Shown piece by piece: positions 55,501 to 63,560 of a stretch of 64,000 nucleotides of DNA; the first letter of the stretch is position 1; every line of letters starts with the position of its first letter. This DNA comes from Azospirillum sp. TSO35-2. GTDB taxonomy: Bacteria; Pseudomonadota; Alphaproteobacteria; Azospirillales; Azospirillaceae. Below the pieces are notes generated by a model. The model searched no databases and had not been told where the DNA came from. It saw only the letters and a list, made by a program, of their open reading frames with translations. The stretch is from positions 315,715 to 379,714 of the forward strand of contig NZ_LGRA01000008.1 in NCBI RefSeq assembly GCF_003116095.1. The letters are read 5' to 3'. The translations under genes were made by a program, and so were the position numbers.

Positions 55501-57457
55501 GGGCTATCCGCAGGCGCTCGCCAACCTCGGCACCGTCCTGCGCGCCATGGGCCGGCGGGCCGAGGCGCTGGACTGCCTGAACGCGGCGGTGGCTGGCGAC
55601 GGCACCGCCATCGACGCCCGCGTCGCCCTCGGCGCAACCCTGAACGACCTCGGCCGGGCCGCGGAAGCGGAAGCCCAGTACCGCGCCGCCCTGGCGCTCG
55701 ACGACCGCGATGCCGAGGCGGCCGGCGGGCTCGGCGCCGCGCTGTACCAGCAGGGGCGGATGGCGGAGGCGGCGGACGCCCTGGAACGGGCGGTGGCGCT
55801 GGGCGGCGGGCGGGCGGCGACGCACGACCTGCTGGCGCTGGCCCGCCGCGCCACTGGCGACCTCGACGCGGCCGGCCGCCATCACCGCGCCGCCGTCGCG
55901 ACGGAGCCCGGGCGCGCCACCAGCTGGACCAACGGCGGCGTGACGCTGGTCCGGCTCGGCCGGCCGGGCGCGGCGGCCGAGTGGCATCGGCGGGCGGTCG
56001 CGCTGAGCCCGGCCTTCGTTGAGGCGCTGAACAACCTGGGCGTCGCCACGCAGGCGACCGGCCCGGCCGACGCGGCGGTGACGCTGCACCGCCGCGCGCT
56101 GCGGCTGCGCCCGGACACGGCGGAAAGCTGGGGCAACCTGGGGGCGGCGCTGCTGGCCGGCCAGCGCTTCCCGGAAGCTGAAGCCGCCTGCGCCCGTGCG
56201 CTGGCGTTGACACCGGCGCTGGCCGGGGCGCTGACCACCGGCGGGGCGGCGTTGAAGGGGCAGGGGCGCTTCGCCGAGGCGGTGGCCCGCAGCCGGCGGG
56301 CGCTGCGCGTCGCCGCCGCGGCGCCGAAGGGCTGGTCGAACCTGGGCACCGCGCTGGCCGGCCTGTCGCAGTGGGACGCGGCGCTGCACGCCCACCGGCG
56401 CGCCCTGGCGCTCGCCCCCGGCCTGTCGGACGCGCAGCTCAACCTTGGACACGCGCTGCAGGTTCTGGGCGACCGGAGGGCAGCGCGGCGCTGCGCGGAA
56501 CGGGCGTTGCGCCTGTCGCCCGGCCGGGCCGACGCCCGCATGAACCGGGCGCTGCTGCGGCTGGCCGACGGCGATCTGGCGGGCGGCTGGCGCGACTACG
56601 CCCACCGCTTCGCCAGCGCCGACGCGACCCGCCGCCGCTTCGCCATCCCGGAATGGCAGGGCGAGGATCCGGCCGGCCAGCGCTTGCTGGTGTGGGGGGA
56701 GCAGGGGCTGGGCGACGAAATCCTGTTCGGCAGCGCCCTGCCCGACCTGATCGCCAAGGCCGGGCGGGTGGTGGTCGAGTGCGACCGCCGTCTGGTCGGG
56801 CTGTTCGCCCGCGCCCTGCCCGGAGCGGTGGTGCGGGCGCCGACCGACGATCCGCGCGACGCCGACCGGCACGCACCGATGGGCGCCGTCGCCGCATGGC
56901 TGCGCCCGGTCTTGAGCGGCTTTTCCGGTGCCGCCCCCTTCCTGGCGGCCGACGCCGGGCGGACCGCAAGCTGGCGCGGCCGGCTCGCCGCGCTCGGCCC
57001 CGGCCTGCGGGTCGGAGTCTGCTGGCGCAGCAGCCGGATCACGGCCGAACGCGCCGGCGCCTACAGCCGGATCGACCAGTGGGGCCCGGTCTTCGCGGTG
57101 CCGGGGGTGAGTTTCGTCAACCTGCAATACGACGACTGCACCGCCGAGCGGGAAGAGGCGTTGCAGCGCTTCGGCACCGTGCTGCACCAGTGGCCCGACC
57201 TCGACCTGCGCAACGATCTGGAGGGGGTGGCGGCGCTGATCGCCGGCCTCGACCTTGTCATCACGGCGCCGACGGCGGTGGGGGAACTGGCGGCGGCGCT
57301 GGGGACGCCGGTCTGGCGGATGAGCGGGGCGGATGACTGGTCGGCGCTCGGCACCGCGGTGCGGCCCTGGTTCCCGGCGATGGCGCTGGTCGGCGACCCG
57401 CGGGGCCACGACGTGGCGCTGGCCCACGTGGCGCAGCGCCTGCGGCGTCTGGCGTAA
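52520..57457 (+). CDS. Double TPR-glycosyltransferase-like fusion, modules 2 and 3
   Basis: 1645-aa protein made of two head-to-tail copies of the TPR + glycosyltransferase-like unit. Module A: TPRs ~1-440, catalytic-like part ~450-765 (WPGYAWRFGSGQ, RRLMIWGEQGVGDTILFASL, VEVDHRLVPLFARSLPGLRV, LVVSPAMSVGELAGALGAP). Module B: TPRs ~860-1350, catalytic-like part ~1355-1645 (WRDYAHRFASADATRRRFAI, RLLVWGEQGLGDEILFGSAL, LVITAPTAVGELAAALGTP). Between them (~770-853) is a Pro/Arg/Ser-rich linker encoded by a palindromic repeat element at 54841-55068. The start is GTG 52520, overlapping the upstream stop. Both modules keep the GEQGxGD loop. It could hold two transferase sites acting on one acceptor (inference). 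Confidence 0.85.
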   Translation: MNGTALFADALRHHQAGDLDSAEPLYRQLLQAEPRHADALHLLGVLIHQRGNHSQALDLIEKAVETSPQVADYHANLGIVLQRLGRLEAAAAAQRCALDRDPQHVGAHFNLGLVLAGLGRLSDAAHHYGEAARLSPGLADAHLNLGAALQGLGRAEEALAAHAKAAALLPGDPRPWTNLAVSLRHLGRLDEAAEALRTALELGGADTGQATDLASLSALAAALHAAGRITQAAERYADALRLDPGDAFCLNGLGLCFKAMGQLEDAATCFDAVIAQQPDHAEALDNLGTIRNAQGRFAEAEALHREAVRHRPDFAGAWNNLGNARHAAGRTDAAWPAWRLALALNPALAEAHSNLGNALRNIERFPDAERAQNRSIRLAPLEAMPRNNLGQLRQGRHDHVGAAACYRSALALDPGYGEAWSNLGLARQRLGDAAGAECCYDRALLLRPDLSLSHFNKGLLRLEAGDLDGGWPGYAWRFGSGQVGQGRQPRAQAWRGEDPTGRRLMIWGEQGVGDTILFASLCQELAGRAHSTIVEVDHRLVPLFARSLPGLRVRAQAVDGQGRETMAIADYDRHVPMGSLPRVLRRRLADFPPRPAWLVPDPARVEDWRARLAALGPGLRVGIGWRSQMMTAERSVAYLPLDDWGPLFALPGVQWVVLQYGDCEAEIREAEQRFGVSLHRWDDLDRKDDFDGVAALIATLDLVVSPAMSVGELAGALGAPVWRFGTRDWTQLGAAVRPWYPAMRLFQPRPGEALSTALDQMAMALKALRPRSEALSPPGRGLGEGAPQRSVPQESAVMPPSPPAPRPASPSPSPLPAFSGPEVRLSRQRKLGLRESGGERVSARRERVSAAGKTAALKTDTAAWLAEGLRHHQAGRLTEAEACYRGALAADGGHADALHLLGVAAHQQGRDAEAERLIRDAISRRGGVPEYHGNLGSVLQALGRTAEAVGAYETALALRAAYPDALNNLGSALQALGRLPEAEARYRAALAQRPGYPQALANLGTVLRAMGRRAEALDCLNAAVAGDGTAIDARVALGATLNDLGRAAEAEAQYRAALALDDRDAEAAGGLGAALYQQGRMAEAADALERAVALGGGRAATHDLLALARRATGDLDAAGRHHRAAVATEPGRATSWTNGGVTLVRLGRPGAAAEWHRRAVALSPAFVEALNNLGVATQATGPADAAVTLHRRALRLRPDTAESWGNLGAALLAGQRFPEAEAACARALALTPALAGALTTGGAALKGQGRFAEAVARSRRALRVAAAAPKGWSNLGTALAGLSQWDAALHAHRRALALAPGLSDAQLNLGHALQVLGDRRAARRCAERALRLSPGRADARMNRALLRLADGDLAGGWRDYAHRFASADATRRRFAIPEWQGEDPAGQRLLVWGEQGLGDEILFGSALPDLIAKAGRVVVECDRRLVGLFARALPGAVVRAPTDDPRDADRHAPMGAVAAWLRPVLSGFSGAAPFLAADAGRTASWRGRLAALGPGLRVGVCWRSSRITAERAGAYSRIDQWGPVFAVPGVSFVNLQYDDCTAEREEALQRFGTVLHQWPDLDLRNDLEGVAALIAGLDLVITAPTAVGELAAALGTPVWRMSGADDWSALGTAVRPWFPAMALVGDPRGHDVALAHVAQRLRRLA
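54841..55068. repeat. Composite palindromic repeat element embedded in a coding sequence
   Basis: Four nested structures: a 23-bp inverted repeat (54853-54875 with 54945-54967, one mismatch; core GGGGAGAGGG/CCCTCTCCCC), a palindrome GCGGACC-GGA-GGTCCGC (54975-54991), a palindrome CGCAAAC-TCG-GTTTGCG (55004-55020), and a 16-base direct repeat GGGAGAGGGTATCCGC (55032 and 55053). Base use is unlike the TPR coding DNA around it. Related short cores occur in intergenic positions at 27674 and 43034. Here the frame stays open through the whole element. Confidence 0.8.
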
Positions 57458-57537
57458 AAGCGGTGGACCACCGCCGATGGCCACCGTAGCGTAGAGGGGA
57501 AGCCGGCGGCCGGGCGCCGAAATCGAGGGAGGGGACC

Positions 57538-58266
57538 ATGTCGGACAGCCTGTCCAGCGTGAACCGCATGGTGTCGGACCTCAACGCGTCGCTGACCAAG
57601 GCCATCGCCGGCGCCAAGGCCAAACAGGCGGCGGCCCCGGCCGCCTCCGGCGGTCCGACGGGCGAGGTGACCGACTACCAGAAGACGGTGCGCAAGGCGG
57701 GGTCGGACAGCCGGATGTTCGCGACCGACATCGGCGTGCTGTCCAAGGGCGTGTCGCGCCTGAACGTGGTCAGCACGCTGGCGGCCAACGACACCGTCGA
57801 TTTCTACAAGTTCCGCGTCACCACCAGGGGCGAGGCGACAATCGGGCAGATCGGCGACCAGGGCGTCCGCGTCCAGTTGATGAGCAAGACCGGCGCGGTC
57901 GTGGCCGACAGCGAGAAGACCGCCGGCACCGCCTATCAATCCTTCCGCGACCTCCAGCGTGGGCGGCTGACCATCGACCGCGGCGACTACACGCTGCGGG
58001 TCAGCCGCGACAAGGACCAATCGGGCAAGGACCAGCCGGGCAAGGATCCGAAGAATTACGCCGTCCAGGTCAGCATGGGCGGCTATTCGAAGGATTACGA
58101 CACCATCGCCAAGGAACCCCGTAAGGGTGACAGCCCATTCCAGATGACGGACCAGCAGCAGGTGATGCTGGCCGGCCTGAACGCCGCCATCGGTGGCCTG
58201 AACGCCATCCGCAGCGGTCAGACCGGCACGCAAAAGCTCGCGGCCAGCCTGGATCTGCGCGCCTGA
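57538..58266 (+). CDS. Conserved-looking hypothetical protein with PPC-like beta domain
   Basis: Not firmly recognised. 242 aa, no signal peptide. An Ala/Lys-rich N-terminal helix (SSVNRMVSDLNASLTKAIAG) leads to ~120 residues of beta pattern (DTVDFYKFRVTTRGEATIGQ, VRVQLMSKTGAVVADSEKTA, GRLTIDRGDYTLRVSRDK) that resembles the bacterial pre-peptidase C-terminal (PPC) sandwich. A tail (QQVMLAGLNAAIGGLNAIRS, then LAASLDLRA) recalls flagellin-type C-terminal helices. The start ATG 57538 has GAGGGAGGGG upstream. Its place between glycosyltransferase-like genes and pseG makes it a candidate exported or surface substrate of that pathway, possibly via a non-Sec route (speculative). Confidence 0.65.
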   Translation: MSDSLSSVNRMVSDLNASLTKAIAGAKAKQAAAPAASGGPTGEVTDYQKTVRKAGSDSRMFATDIGVLSKGVSRLNVVSTLAANDTVDFYKFRVTTRGEATIGQIGDQGVRVQLMSKTGAVVADSEKTAGTAYQSFRDLQRGRLTIDRGDYTLRVSRDKDQSGKDQPGKDPKNYAVQVSMGGYSKDYDTIAKEPRKGDSPFQMTDQQQVMLAGLNAAIGGLNAIRSGQTGTQKLAASLDLRA

Positions 58267-58476
58267 ACCGGGACCGTCCATGCAATTCCGCATTGCGCTT
58301 CGCGGGCGTCCCCATTATCGACTATCCGCGCCGGCCGCCGTCACGGCGGATGACCCGGCGCCGGCGCCATCGTAAGCTGGCCACCCGGCGCAAGCCGGTG
58401 GCCTCCGCCGTCGGTGTGCGCGACCCGCGGTGTTCGTTGATCCCCTCGTCTGGGGCTTGTCAGGAAAGGACGGTCG

Positions 58477-59202
58477 GTGCGGTCTGAGGACGCTCTCGCC
58501 AACATAGACGTCGCGGTGCTGGCCGGTGGGCTGGGCACGCGCATCCGGGGCGTTCTGGGCGACACGCCGAAGGTCCTGGCCCCGATCGCCGGGCGGGCCT
58601 TCCTTGGCCATCTTCTCGATTATCTGTCGACCTACGGGTCGCGCCGGGTCGTGCTGTGCCTGGGCCATCTGGCCGACCGGGTGACGGCGTGGCTGGCGCG
58701 CGGGGACACCGCCGGCACCATCGACGTCGTCTGCCAGATCGAGCCGCGCCCGCTCGGCACCGCCGGCGCGCTGGGCTATGTCCGGAAGGAACTGCGGTCG
58801 CCCACCGTCCTGGTGGTGAACGGCGACACCTTCCTGGACGCCGACCTGCGCGCCTTCATCGCCTCGCACCGGCTGTCGGGGGCGGAGGCGTCGGTGCTGT
58901 GCGTGACGGTCGACGACGCCTCGCGCTTCGGCCGGGTGGAGATCGGGCCGGACAGCCGCATCCGTCGCTTCGTGGAAAAAGCGCCGGGGAGCGGCACCAT
59001 CAACGCCGGGGTCTATCTGTTCTCCGCCGCCTTCCTCGACCGTTTCATCGCGGCCGGGGCGGTGTCGCTGGAACGCGACGTGCTGGAGAAGATGCCGCCG
59101 GGCAGCCTGCACGCCCACATCGCCAAGGCGCGCTTCCTCGACATCGGCACGCCGGAAAGCCTCGCGACCGCCGCCAGCGTGATCGCCGGCCGCGAATCCT
59201 GA
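58477..59202 (+). CDS. Sugar-phosphate nucleotidyltransferase (HddC-like)
   Basis: 241-aa NTP-transferase fold enzyme that activates a sugar 1-phosphate to an NDP-sugar. N-terminal signature: VAVLAGGLGTRIRGVLGDTPKVLAPIAGRAF (read as GGxGTR...PK). Further motifs: RPLGTAGALGYV, VLVVNGDTFLDADL (metal Asp), FVEKAPGSGTINAGVYLF, and RFLDIGTPESLATA. The pattern is closest to GDP-D-glycero-D-manno-heptose pyrophosphorylase HddC and relatives, but base and sugar specificity are not certain. The start is GTG 58477 with AGGAAAGGA 8 bases upstream. It precedes the PseG-like gene by 128 bases on the same strand. Confidence 0.88.
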   Translation: MRSEDALANIDVAVLAGGLGTRIRGVLGDTPKVLAPIAGRAFLGHLLDYLSTYGSRRVVLCLGHLADRVTAWLARGDTAGTIDVVCQIEPRPLGTAGALGYVRKELRSPTVLVVNGDTFLDADLRAFIASHRLSGAEASVLCVTVDDASRFGRVEIGPDSRIRRFVEKAPGSGTINAGVYLFSAAFLDRFIAAGAVSLERDVLEKMPPGSLHAHIAKARFLDIGTPESLATAASVIAGRES

Positions 59203-59330
59203 TCTCCCGGCCCTGATTTTTGCCCGCCGGCTGCCACTGGACTCGGCCGGAATGCCGGGTCAAGATGCGTCCGACTCGTCTTGCAACCGCGGTTGTCCTT
59301 CGCCGCGGCCGCCTTTCCGGACCCCTTGCC

Positions 59331-60446
59331 ATGGCCGTCATCCTCATCCGCGCCGACGCTTCCGCCGCCATCGGCACCGGCCATGTCATGCGCTGCCTCG
59401 CCGTTGCCGAGGCGCTGCGCGACCAGGGGCACGAGGCGCTGTTCGCCGCCGTCGAATCCACCCCCGCCATCGATCGCCGGCTGTCCGCCGACGGCTTCCG
59501 CCACGTTGCCATCGCCGGCCCGGTGGGAGAGGCGGCGGATCTGGCCGCCACCCGCTCGCTGCTGCGGCGGGAGCATGGACGCGCGGTGATGCTGGACGGC
59601 TACCGCTTCGGCGAGGCCTACCGCGCCGGGCTGCAGGCGGCGGGCGCACGGGTGCTGGCCTGGGACGATCTGGGCGACGGCATGCCGCTGCACGCCGACC
59701 TCGTCGTCAACGCGGCCCCGCAGGCGGCGGCGCTGCCCTACGCCGCCATGGCGCCGGGTGCGGTCCTGCTGCTCGGTCCGGGTTACGCCCCGCTCCGGCG
59801 CGAGGTCCGGCTGGCGGCGCGGGACGCGCGCCGGCCGGTCGCCGAACGCCGGGTCCTGCTGGTGACCTTCGGCGGATCCGACCCGCTGGGGCTGACCGGC
59901 CCGGTGCTGGCGGCGCTGGCCGCCGCCCGGCCGGCGGACTGCCGGCTGGTCGCCGTGGTCGGCGGCAGCAACCCGCGGGCGGACGAGGTGGTGGCGCTGT
60001 CCCGCCGGCTTGGCGCCGATCATCGCCTGGACATGTCGGTCGAGGTCGATTGCCCGCGGATGGGCGCGCTGATGGCCGAGAGCGGACTGGCGGTGTCGGC
60101 CGGCGGCGGCACCATGGGGGAACTGGCGGCGCTGGCGGTGCCGACGCTGCTGGTGGTCACCGCCGACAATCAGGCGATGGCGAGCGGCGACGCGGCCGAG
60201 ATGGGCTGGAGCACCGCGGTGGACGCCCGCGGCACCGACGCGGAGCAGGCTGCGGCCGCCATCGCCGCGGCGGCGCTGGCGCTGTGGAACGATGGGCCGC
60301 GCCGGCAGCGGATGCAGGACGCTGCGGCTGCGCTGCCGCTGGACGGCGAGGGGGCGGTGCGCATCGCCCAGGCCCTGACCGCCCGGCCGGCGGCCGGATC
60401 GCAGGGCACCGGCCGCGCCGCCACGCGACCGGCGGCGCTGGCCTGA
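59331..60446 (+). CDS. pseG: PseG-like UDP-sugar hydrolase (nonulosonic acid pathway)
   Basis: 371-aa GT-B-fold hydrolase. The N-terminal motif IRADASAAIGTGHVMRCLAV is diagnostic of PseG, which removes UDP from UDP-2,4-diacetamido-2,4,6-trideoxy-L-altrose in pseudaminic acid synthesis; the His in GxGHVMRC is the catalytic residue of the family. Later parts: VMLDGYRFGEAYRAGL, LLVTFGGSDPLGLT, SAGGGTMGELAALAVPTLLV, and DNQAMASGDAAEMGW. Length fits. The start is ATG 59331. Other pse genes (pseB, C, F, H, I) are not in the window, so they must lie elsewhere, or this enzyme serves a related sugar. The nearby TPR-transferases and nucleotidyltransferase suggest a flagellar or surface glycosylation locus. 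Confidence 0.85.
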   Translation: MAVILIRADASAAIGTGHVMRCLAVAEALRDQGHEALFAAVESTPAIDRRLSADGFRHVAIAGPVGEAADLAATRSLLRREHGRAVMLDGYRFGEAYRAGLQAAGARVLAWDDLGDGMPLHADLVVNAAPQAAALPYAAMAPGAVLLLGPGYAPLRREVRLAARDARRPVAERRVLLVTFGGSDPLGLTGPVLAALAAARPADCRLVAVVGGSNPRADEVVALSRRLGADHRLDMSVEVDCPRMGALMAESGLAVSAGGGTMGELAALAVPTLLVVTADNQAMASGDAAEMGWSTAVDARGTDAEQAAAAIAAAALALWNDGPRRQRMQDAAAALPLDGEGAVRIAQALTARPAAGSQGTGRAATRPAALA

Positions 60447-60469
60447 GCTGAGGCCCTTCGGGCGGCGCG

Positions 60470-60979
60470 TCAGCTCACCACACGCCAGGACCCGTCATTC
60501 TGCTGGCAAGCGGTGCCGAAGCCCTGCTGGGTACGGCCCTGGACCACGATGGTGGTCTGGTACTCGCGGCAGACCTCGCCGGACGGGCCGGTGCCCTCGC
60601 GCACCGGGGTGTAGCTGCCGTAATTGCCGGACTGCGGGTTGTTCCAGCGGATGGTGCTGCCGGTCGGGGCGCTGTAGGCGCTGACCGCCGCCTGCTGGGC
60701 GTAATTCTGGTCGGCGCGGTCGAGCGAGGCGCCCGCCGCGTTGCCCAGCGCCGCACCCAGCAGCGTGCCGACGCCGACCGCCACCAGCTTGCCGCTGCCG
60801 CCGCCGAAGCGCGACCCGGCCAGTCCGCCGACCACGCCGCCCAGCACCGTGCCGGCCGTCTGCTTGTTGGCGCTCACGCCGCCATAGGAGTCGCCGTAGC
60901 CCGGCTGGGCGCAACCGGCGAGCGGGGCCGCAAGCAGGCTGGCGGACAGCGCGGCGGCGAGAATGGGGCTGGCTTTCAT
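60470..60979 (-). CDS. Glycine-zipper outer-membrane lipoprotein
   Basis: 169-aa lipoprotein. Signal with lipobox: SLLAAPLAGCAQPG. A glycine-zipper segment follows (TAGTVLGGVVGGLAGSRFGG, GVGTLLGAALGNAAGASLDR) of the 17-kDa surface antigen/Rickettsia type. The C-terminal domain (STIRWNNPQSGNYGSYTPVR, CREYQTTIVVQGRTQQGFGT, ACQQNDGSWRVV) matches the RT0821/Lpp0805-like surface-protein family, with a conserved Cys pair. The start ATG 60979 is chosen for the signal. It is divergent from the acyl-CoA synthetase and convergent with pseG (23 bases apart). An envelope-stabilising role is inferred. Confidence 0.85.
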   Translation of the reverse strand: MKASPILAAALSASLLAAPLAGCAQPGYGDSYGGVSANKQTAGTVLGGVVGGLAGSRFGGGSGKLVAVGVGTLLGAALGNAAGASLDRADQNYAQQAAVSAYSAPTGSTIRWNNPQSGNYGSYTPVREGTGPSGEVCREYQTTIVVQGRTQQGFGTACQQNDGSWRVVS

Positions 60980-61148
60980 CGTGGCTCTCGTCCTGTGGGG
61001 ATCGTTTTGCGAAACGTTGTTCGTGACCCCATCAACATGGCAGACCCGCGCCTTATTCCGCGCGCGTGACGCGGTGCCTCGCTTGCCCCTATGATCGGCG
61101 TAATGATTCCGCAAAGGAATCGACGACAAGCCCTTGGGAGGGAACGAC

Positions 61149-62777
61149 ATGCTGCCGAACGCGGACAGCTATGAGGAGGTGCGTCGCCGTTTCGCCTGGC
61201 GCGTGCCCGACCGTTACAACATCGGCGTCGACGTCTGCGACCGCTGGGCGGAGGTGGAGCCGGACCGGCTCGCCCTGATCCACAAGCGCCGCGACGGTGG
61301 GGTCGAGGAATACCGCTTCGCCGACATCCGCGCCTTGTCCAACCGGTTCGCCAACGCGCTGGCCACCCATGGCGTCGCCCGCGGCGACCGCGTCGGCATC
61401 CTGCTGCCGCAGTCGCCGGAAACCGCCATCAGCCACGTCGCCGTTTACAAGCTGGGCGGGGTCGCGGTGCCGCTGTTCTCGCTGTTCGGGGTGGAGGCGC
61501 TGGAATATCGGCTGTCGAACTGCGGCGCCCGCGCCGTGATCACCGACGCCGCCGGTGCCGCCAAGATCGCCCAGATCCGCGACCAGGACCCCAGCCGTTT
61601 GCCGGAGCTGCGCGCCGTCATCCGCATCGATGGCCCAGGAACCGGCTGCCTGGACTGGCACGCGCTGTGCGATGCGGCGTCCGACCACTTCATCCCGGCC
61701 GACACCGCCGCCGACGACCCGGCGATCATCATCTACACCTCCGGCACCACCGGCCAGCCCAAGGGGGCGCTGCACGCCCACCGGGTGCTGCTGGGCCATC
61801 TGCCGGGGGTGGAGATGTCGCACGACCTGTTCCCGCAGCCGGGCGACCGCATCTGGACGCCGGCGGACTGGGCCTGGATCGGCGGGTTGCTCGACGTGCT
61901 GCTGCCGGCGTGGCACCACGGGGTGACCGTGGTTTCCCACCGGTTCGAGAAGTTCGACGCCGAGGCGGCCTTCGCCCTGCTGGCGGAATTCCAGGTGCGC
62001 AACGCCTTCCTGCCGCCGACGGCCCTGAAGATGATGCGGGCGGTGCCGAACCCGCGGGCGCGGCACGGCTTTTCGATGCGCTCGGTCGCCAGCGGCGGCG
62101 AGACGCTGGGAGCCGGACTGCTCGACTGGGGGCGGCAGACCTTCGGCGTGACGATCAACGAGTTCTACGGCCAGACCGAGTGCAACATGATCGTGTCGTC
62201 GGCGGCGACGCTGATGGCGGCCAAGCCCGGCATCATGGGCCGTCCGGCGCCCGGCCACGAGGTGGCCGTGATCGACGGGCAGGGCAACCGGGTGCCGCCC
62301 GGCACGCTCGGCCTGATCGCGGTGCAGCGGCCGGACCCGGTGATGTTCCTCGGCTATTGGAACAACCCGGAGGCGACGGCCGCCAAGTTCATCGGCGACT
62401 GGCTGGTCACCGGCGACCAGGGGGAGATGGACGAGGACGGCTACATCCGCTTCGTCGGGCGCGACGACGACGTCATCACCTCGGCCGGCTACCGCATCGG
62501 CCCCGGCGAGATCGAGGACTGCCTGATCGGCCATCCCGCGGTCCGCATGGCCGCCGTGGTCGGGGTGCCCGACCCGTTGCGGACGGAGATCGTCAAGGCC
62601 TTCGTCGTCCTGCAGGAGGGGGTGGCGCCCGACGACGCGCTGGTCGCCTCGATCCAGGACCATGTGAAGACGCGGCTCGCCGCCCATGAATACCCCCGCG
62701 CCATCGAGTTCCTGGAGGCGCTTCCCATGACCACCACCGGCAAGATCATTCGCCGCGAGTTGAGGAATCGCCTTTAA
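61149..62777 (+). CDS. Acyl-CoA synthetase (AMP-forming, medium-chain/AcsM-like)
   Basis: 542-aa ANL-family ligase. N-terminal: RFAWRVPDRYNIGVDVCDRW, typical of the medium-chain/acetyl-CoA-synthetase-like subgroup. A3: IIIYTSGTTGQPKGALHAHR. Middle: WTPADWAWIGGLLDVLLPAW. A5: NEFYGQTECNMIVSS. A7-A8: GDWLVTGDQGEMDEDGYIRF and GRDDDVITSAGYRIGPGEIE. Catalytic lysine: TTTGKIIRREL. The start ATG 61149 follows GGGAGGG 8 bases upstream. It is unlike the ligase at 24864 in subgroup, so it probably activates a different acid. It leads a short run with the permease and second LivF-like ATPase. Confidence 0.93.
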   Translation: MLPNADSYEEVRRRFAWRVPDRYNIGVDVCDRWAEVEPDRLALIHKRRDGGVEEYRFADIRALSNRFANALATHGVARGDRVGILLPQSPETAISHVAVYKLGGVAVPLFSLFGVEALEYRLSNCGARAVITDAAGAAKIAQIRDQDPSRLPELRAVIRIDGPGTGCLDWHALCDAASDHFIPADTAADDPAIIIYTSGTTGQPKGALHAHRVLLGHLPGVEMSHDLFPQPGDRIWTPADWAWIGGLLDVLLPAWHHGVTVVSHRFEKFDAEAAFALLAEFQVRNAFLPPTALKMMRAVPNPRARHGFSMRSVASGGETLGAGLLDWGRQTFGVTINEFYGQTECNMIVSSAATLMAAKPGIMGRPAPGHEVAVIDGQGNRVPPGTLGLIAVQRPDPVMFLGYWNNPEATAAKFIGDWLVTGDQGEMDEDGYIRFVGRDDDVITSAGYRIGPGEIEDCLIGHPAVRMAAVVGVPDPLRTEIVKAFVVLQEGVAPDDALVASIQDHVKTRLAAHEYPRAIEFLEALPMTTTGKIIRRELRNRL

Positions 62778-62781
62778 CGCC

Positions 62782-63519
62782 ATGATGGAAATCATTTTGT
62801 TGGCCGCAGCCTTCCTGGCCGGGGCAATGAACGCCGTTGCCGGCGGGGGGAGTTTCCTCACCCTGCCGGCCCTCATCTACGCCGGTGTGCCGCCGGTCGC
62901 CGCCAACGCCACCGGCACCGTCGCCCTGCTGCCGGGCTACGCCAGCGGCGTCTACGGCTACCGCCAGGACCTGACGCCGGTCGGCAGCGTCGGCCTGCCG
63001 ACGTTGTCGCTGGTCAGCCTGGCCGGCGGGCTGGCCGGGGCGGGTCTGCTGCTGATCACGCCGGACACGGTGTTCCGCGGCATCGTGCCCTGGCTGCTGC
63101 TGGCCGCCACCGCCCTGTTCGCCTTCGGCGGCGCGCTGGCCCAGCGGCTGCGCAGTCTGGGGCTGCACGGCAACGGCGCCCTGCTGGGCACCCTGTTCGT
63201 GGTGTCGGTCTATGGCGGCTATTTCAACGGGGGCTTGGGCATCCTGCTGCTGGCGCAGCTTAGCCTGTTCGGGATGACCGACCTCAACGCCATGAACGGG
63301 CTGAAGAACCTGTTCTCGGCGGTGCTGACCGCCATCGCCGTGGTGGCCTACGCGGTGGGCGGGGCGGTGGAATGGCCGAAGGCGCTGCTGATGACCGTCG
63401 CCGCGGTGGCGGGTGGCTACATCGGTGCGCGGGTGGGCCGGCGCATCCCGAAGGCGGCCTTGCGCGCCGGCATCATCACCGTCGGGCTGGTCATGAGCGC
63501 GGTGTTTTTCCTGAAATGA
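62782..63519 (+). CDS. TauE/SafE-family (TSUP) membrane permease
   Basis: 245-aa inner-membrane protein, about eight helices. Family hallmarks: the N-terminal repeat FLAGAMNAVAGGGSFLTLPAL with the GGG-containing loop, PVAANATGTVALLPGYASGV, the second repeat SVYGGYFNGGLGILLLAQL, and LNAMNGLKNLFSAVLTAIA. TSUP proteins export or import sulfite, sulfonates and small organic anions. The start ATG 62782 lies 4 bases after the synthetase stop, so they are co-transcribed and may share a substrate (inference). Confidence 0.9.
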   Translation: MMEIILLAAAFLAGAMNAVAGGGSFLTLPALIYAGVPPVAANATGTVALLPGYASGVYGYRQDLTPVGSVGLPTLSLVSLAGGLAGAGLLLITPDTVFRGIVPWLLLAATALFAFGGALAQRLRSLGLHGNGALLGTLFVVSVYGGYFNGGLGILLLAQLSLFGMTDLNAMNGLKNLFSAVLTAIAVVAYAVGGAVEWPKALLMTVAAVAGGYIGARVGRRIPKAALRAGIITVGLVMSAVFFLK

Positions 63520-63560
63520 TCGCGCTATAGAGGGCGCTCCCCGCGACTGGAACCCTGCCC

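Noticed and set aside
58377..58403. Hairpin GGCCACCCGGC-GCAA-GCCGGTGGCC before the nucleotidyltransferase gene
   Set aside because: The stem has a bulge and no T-tract, and expected frequency in such GC-rich DNA is high; function not supported.
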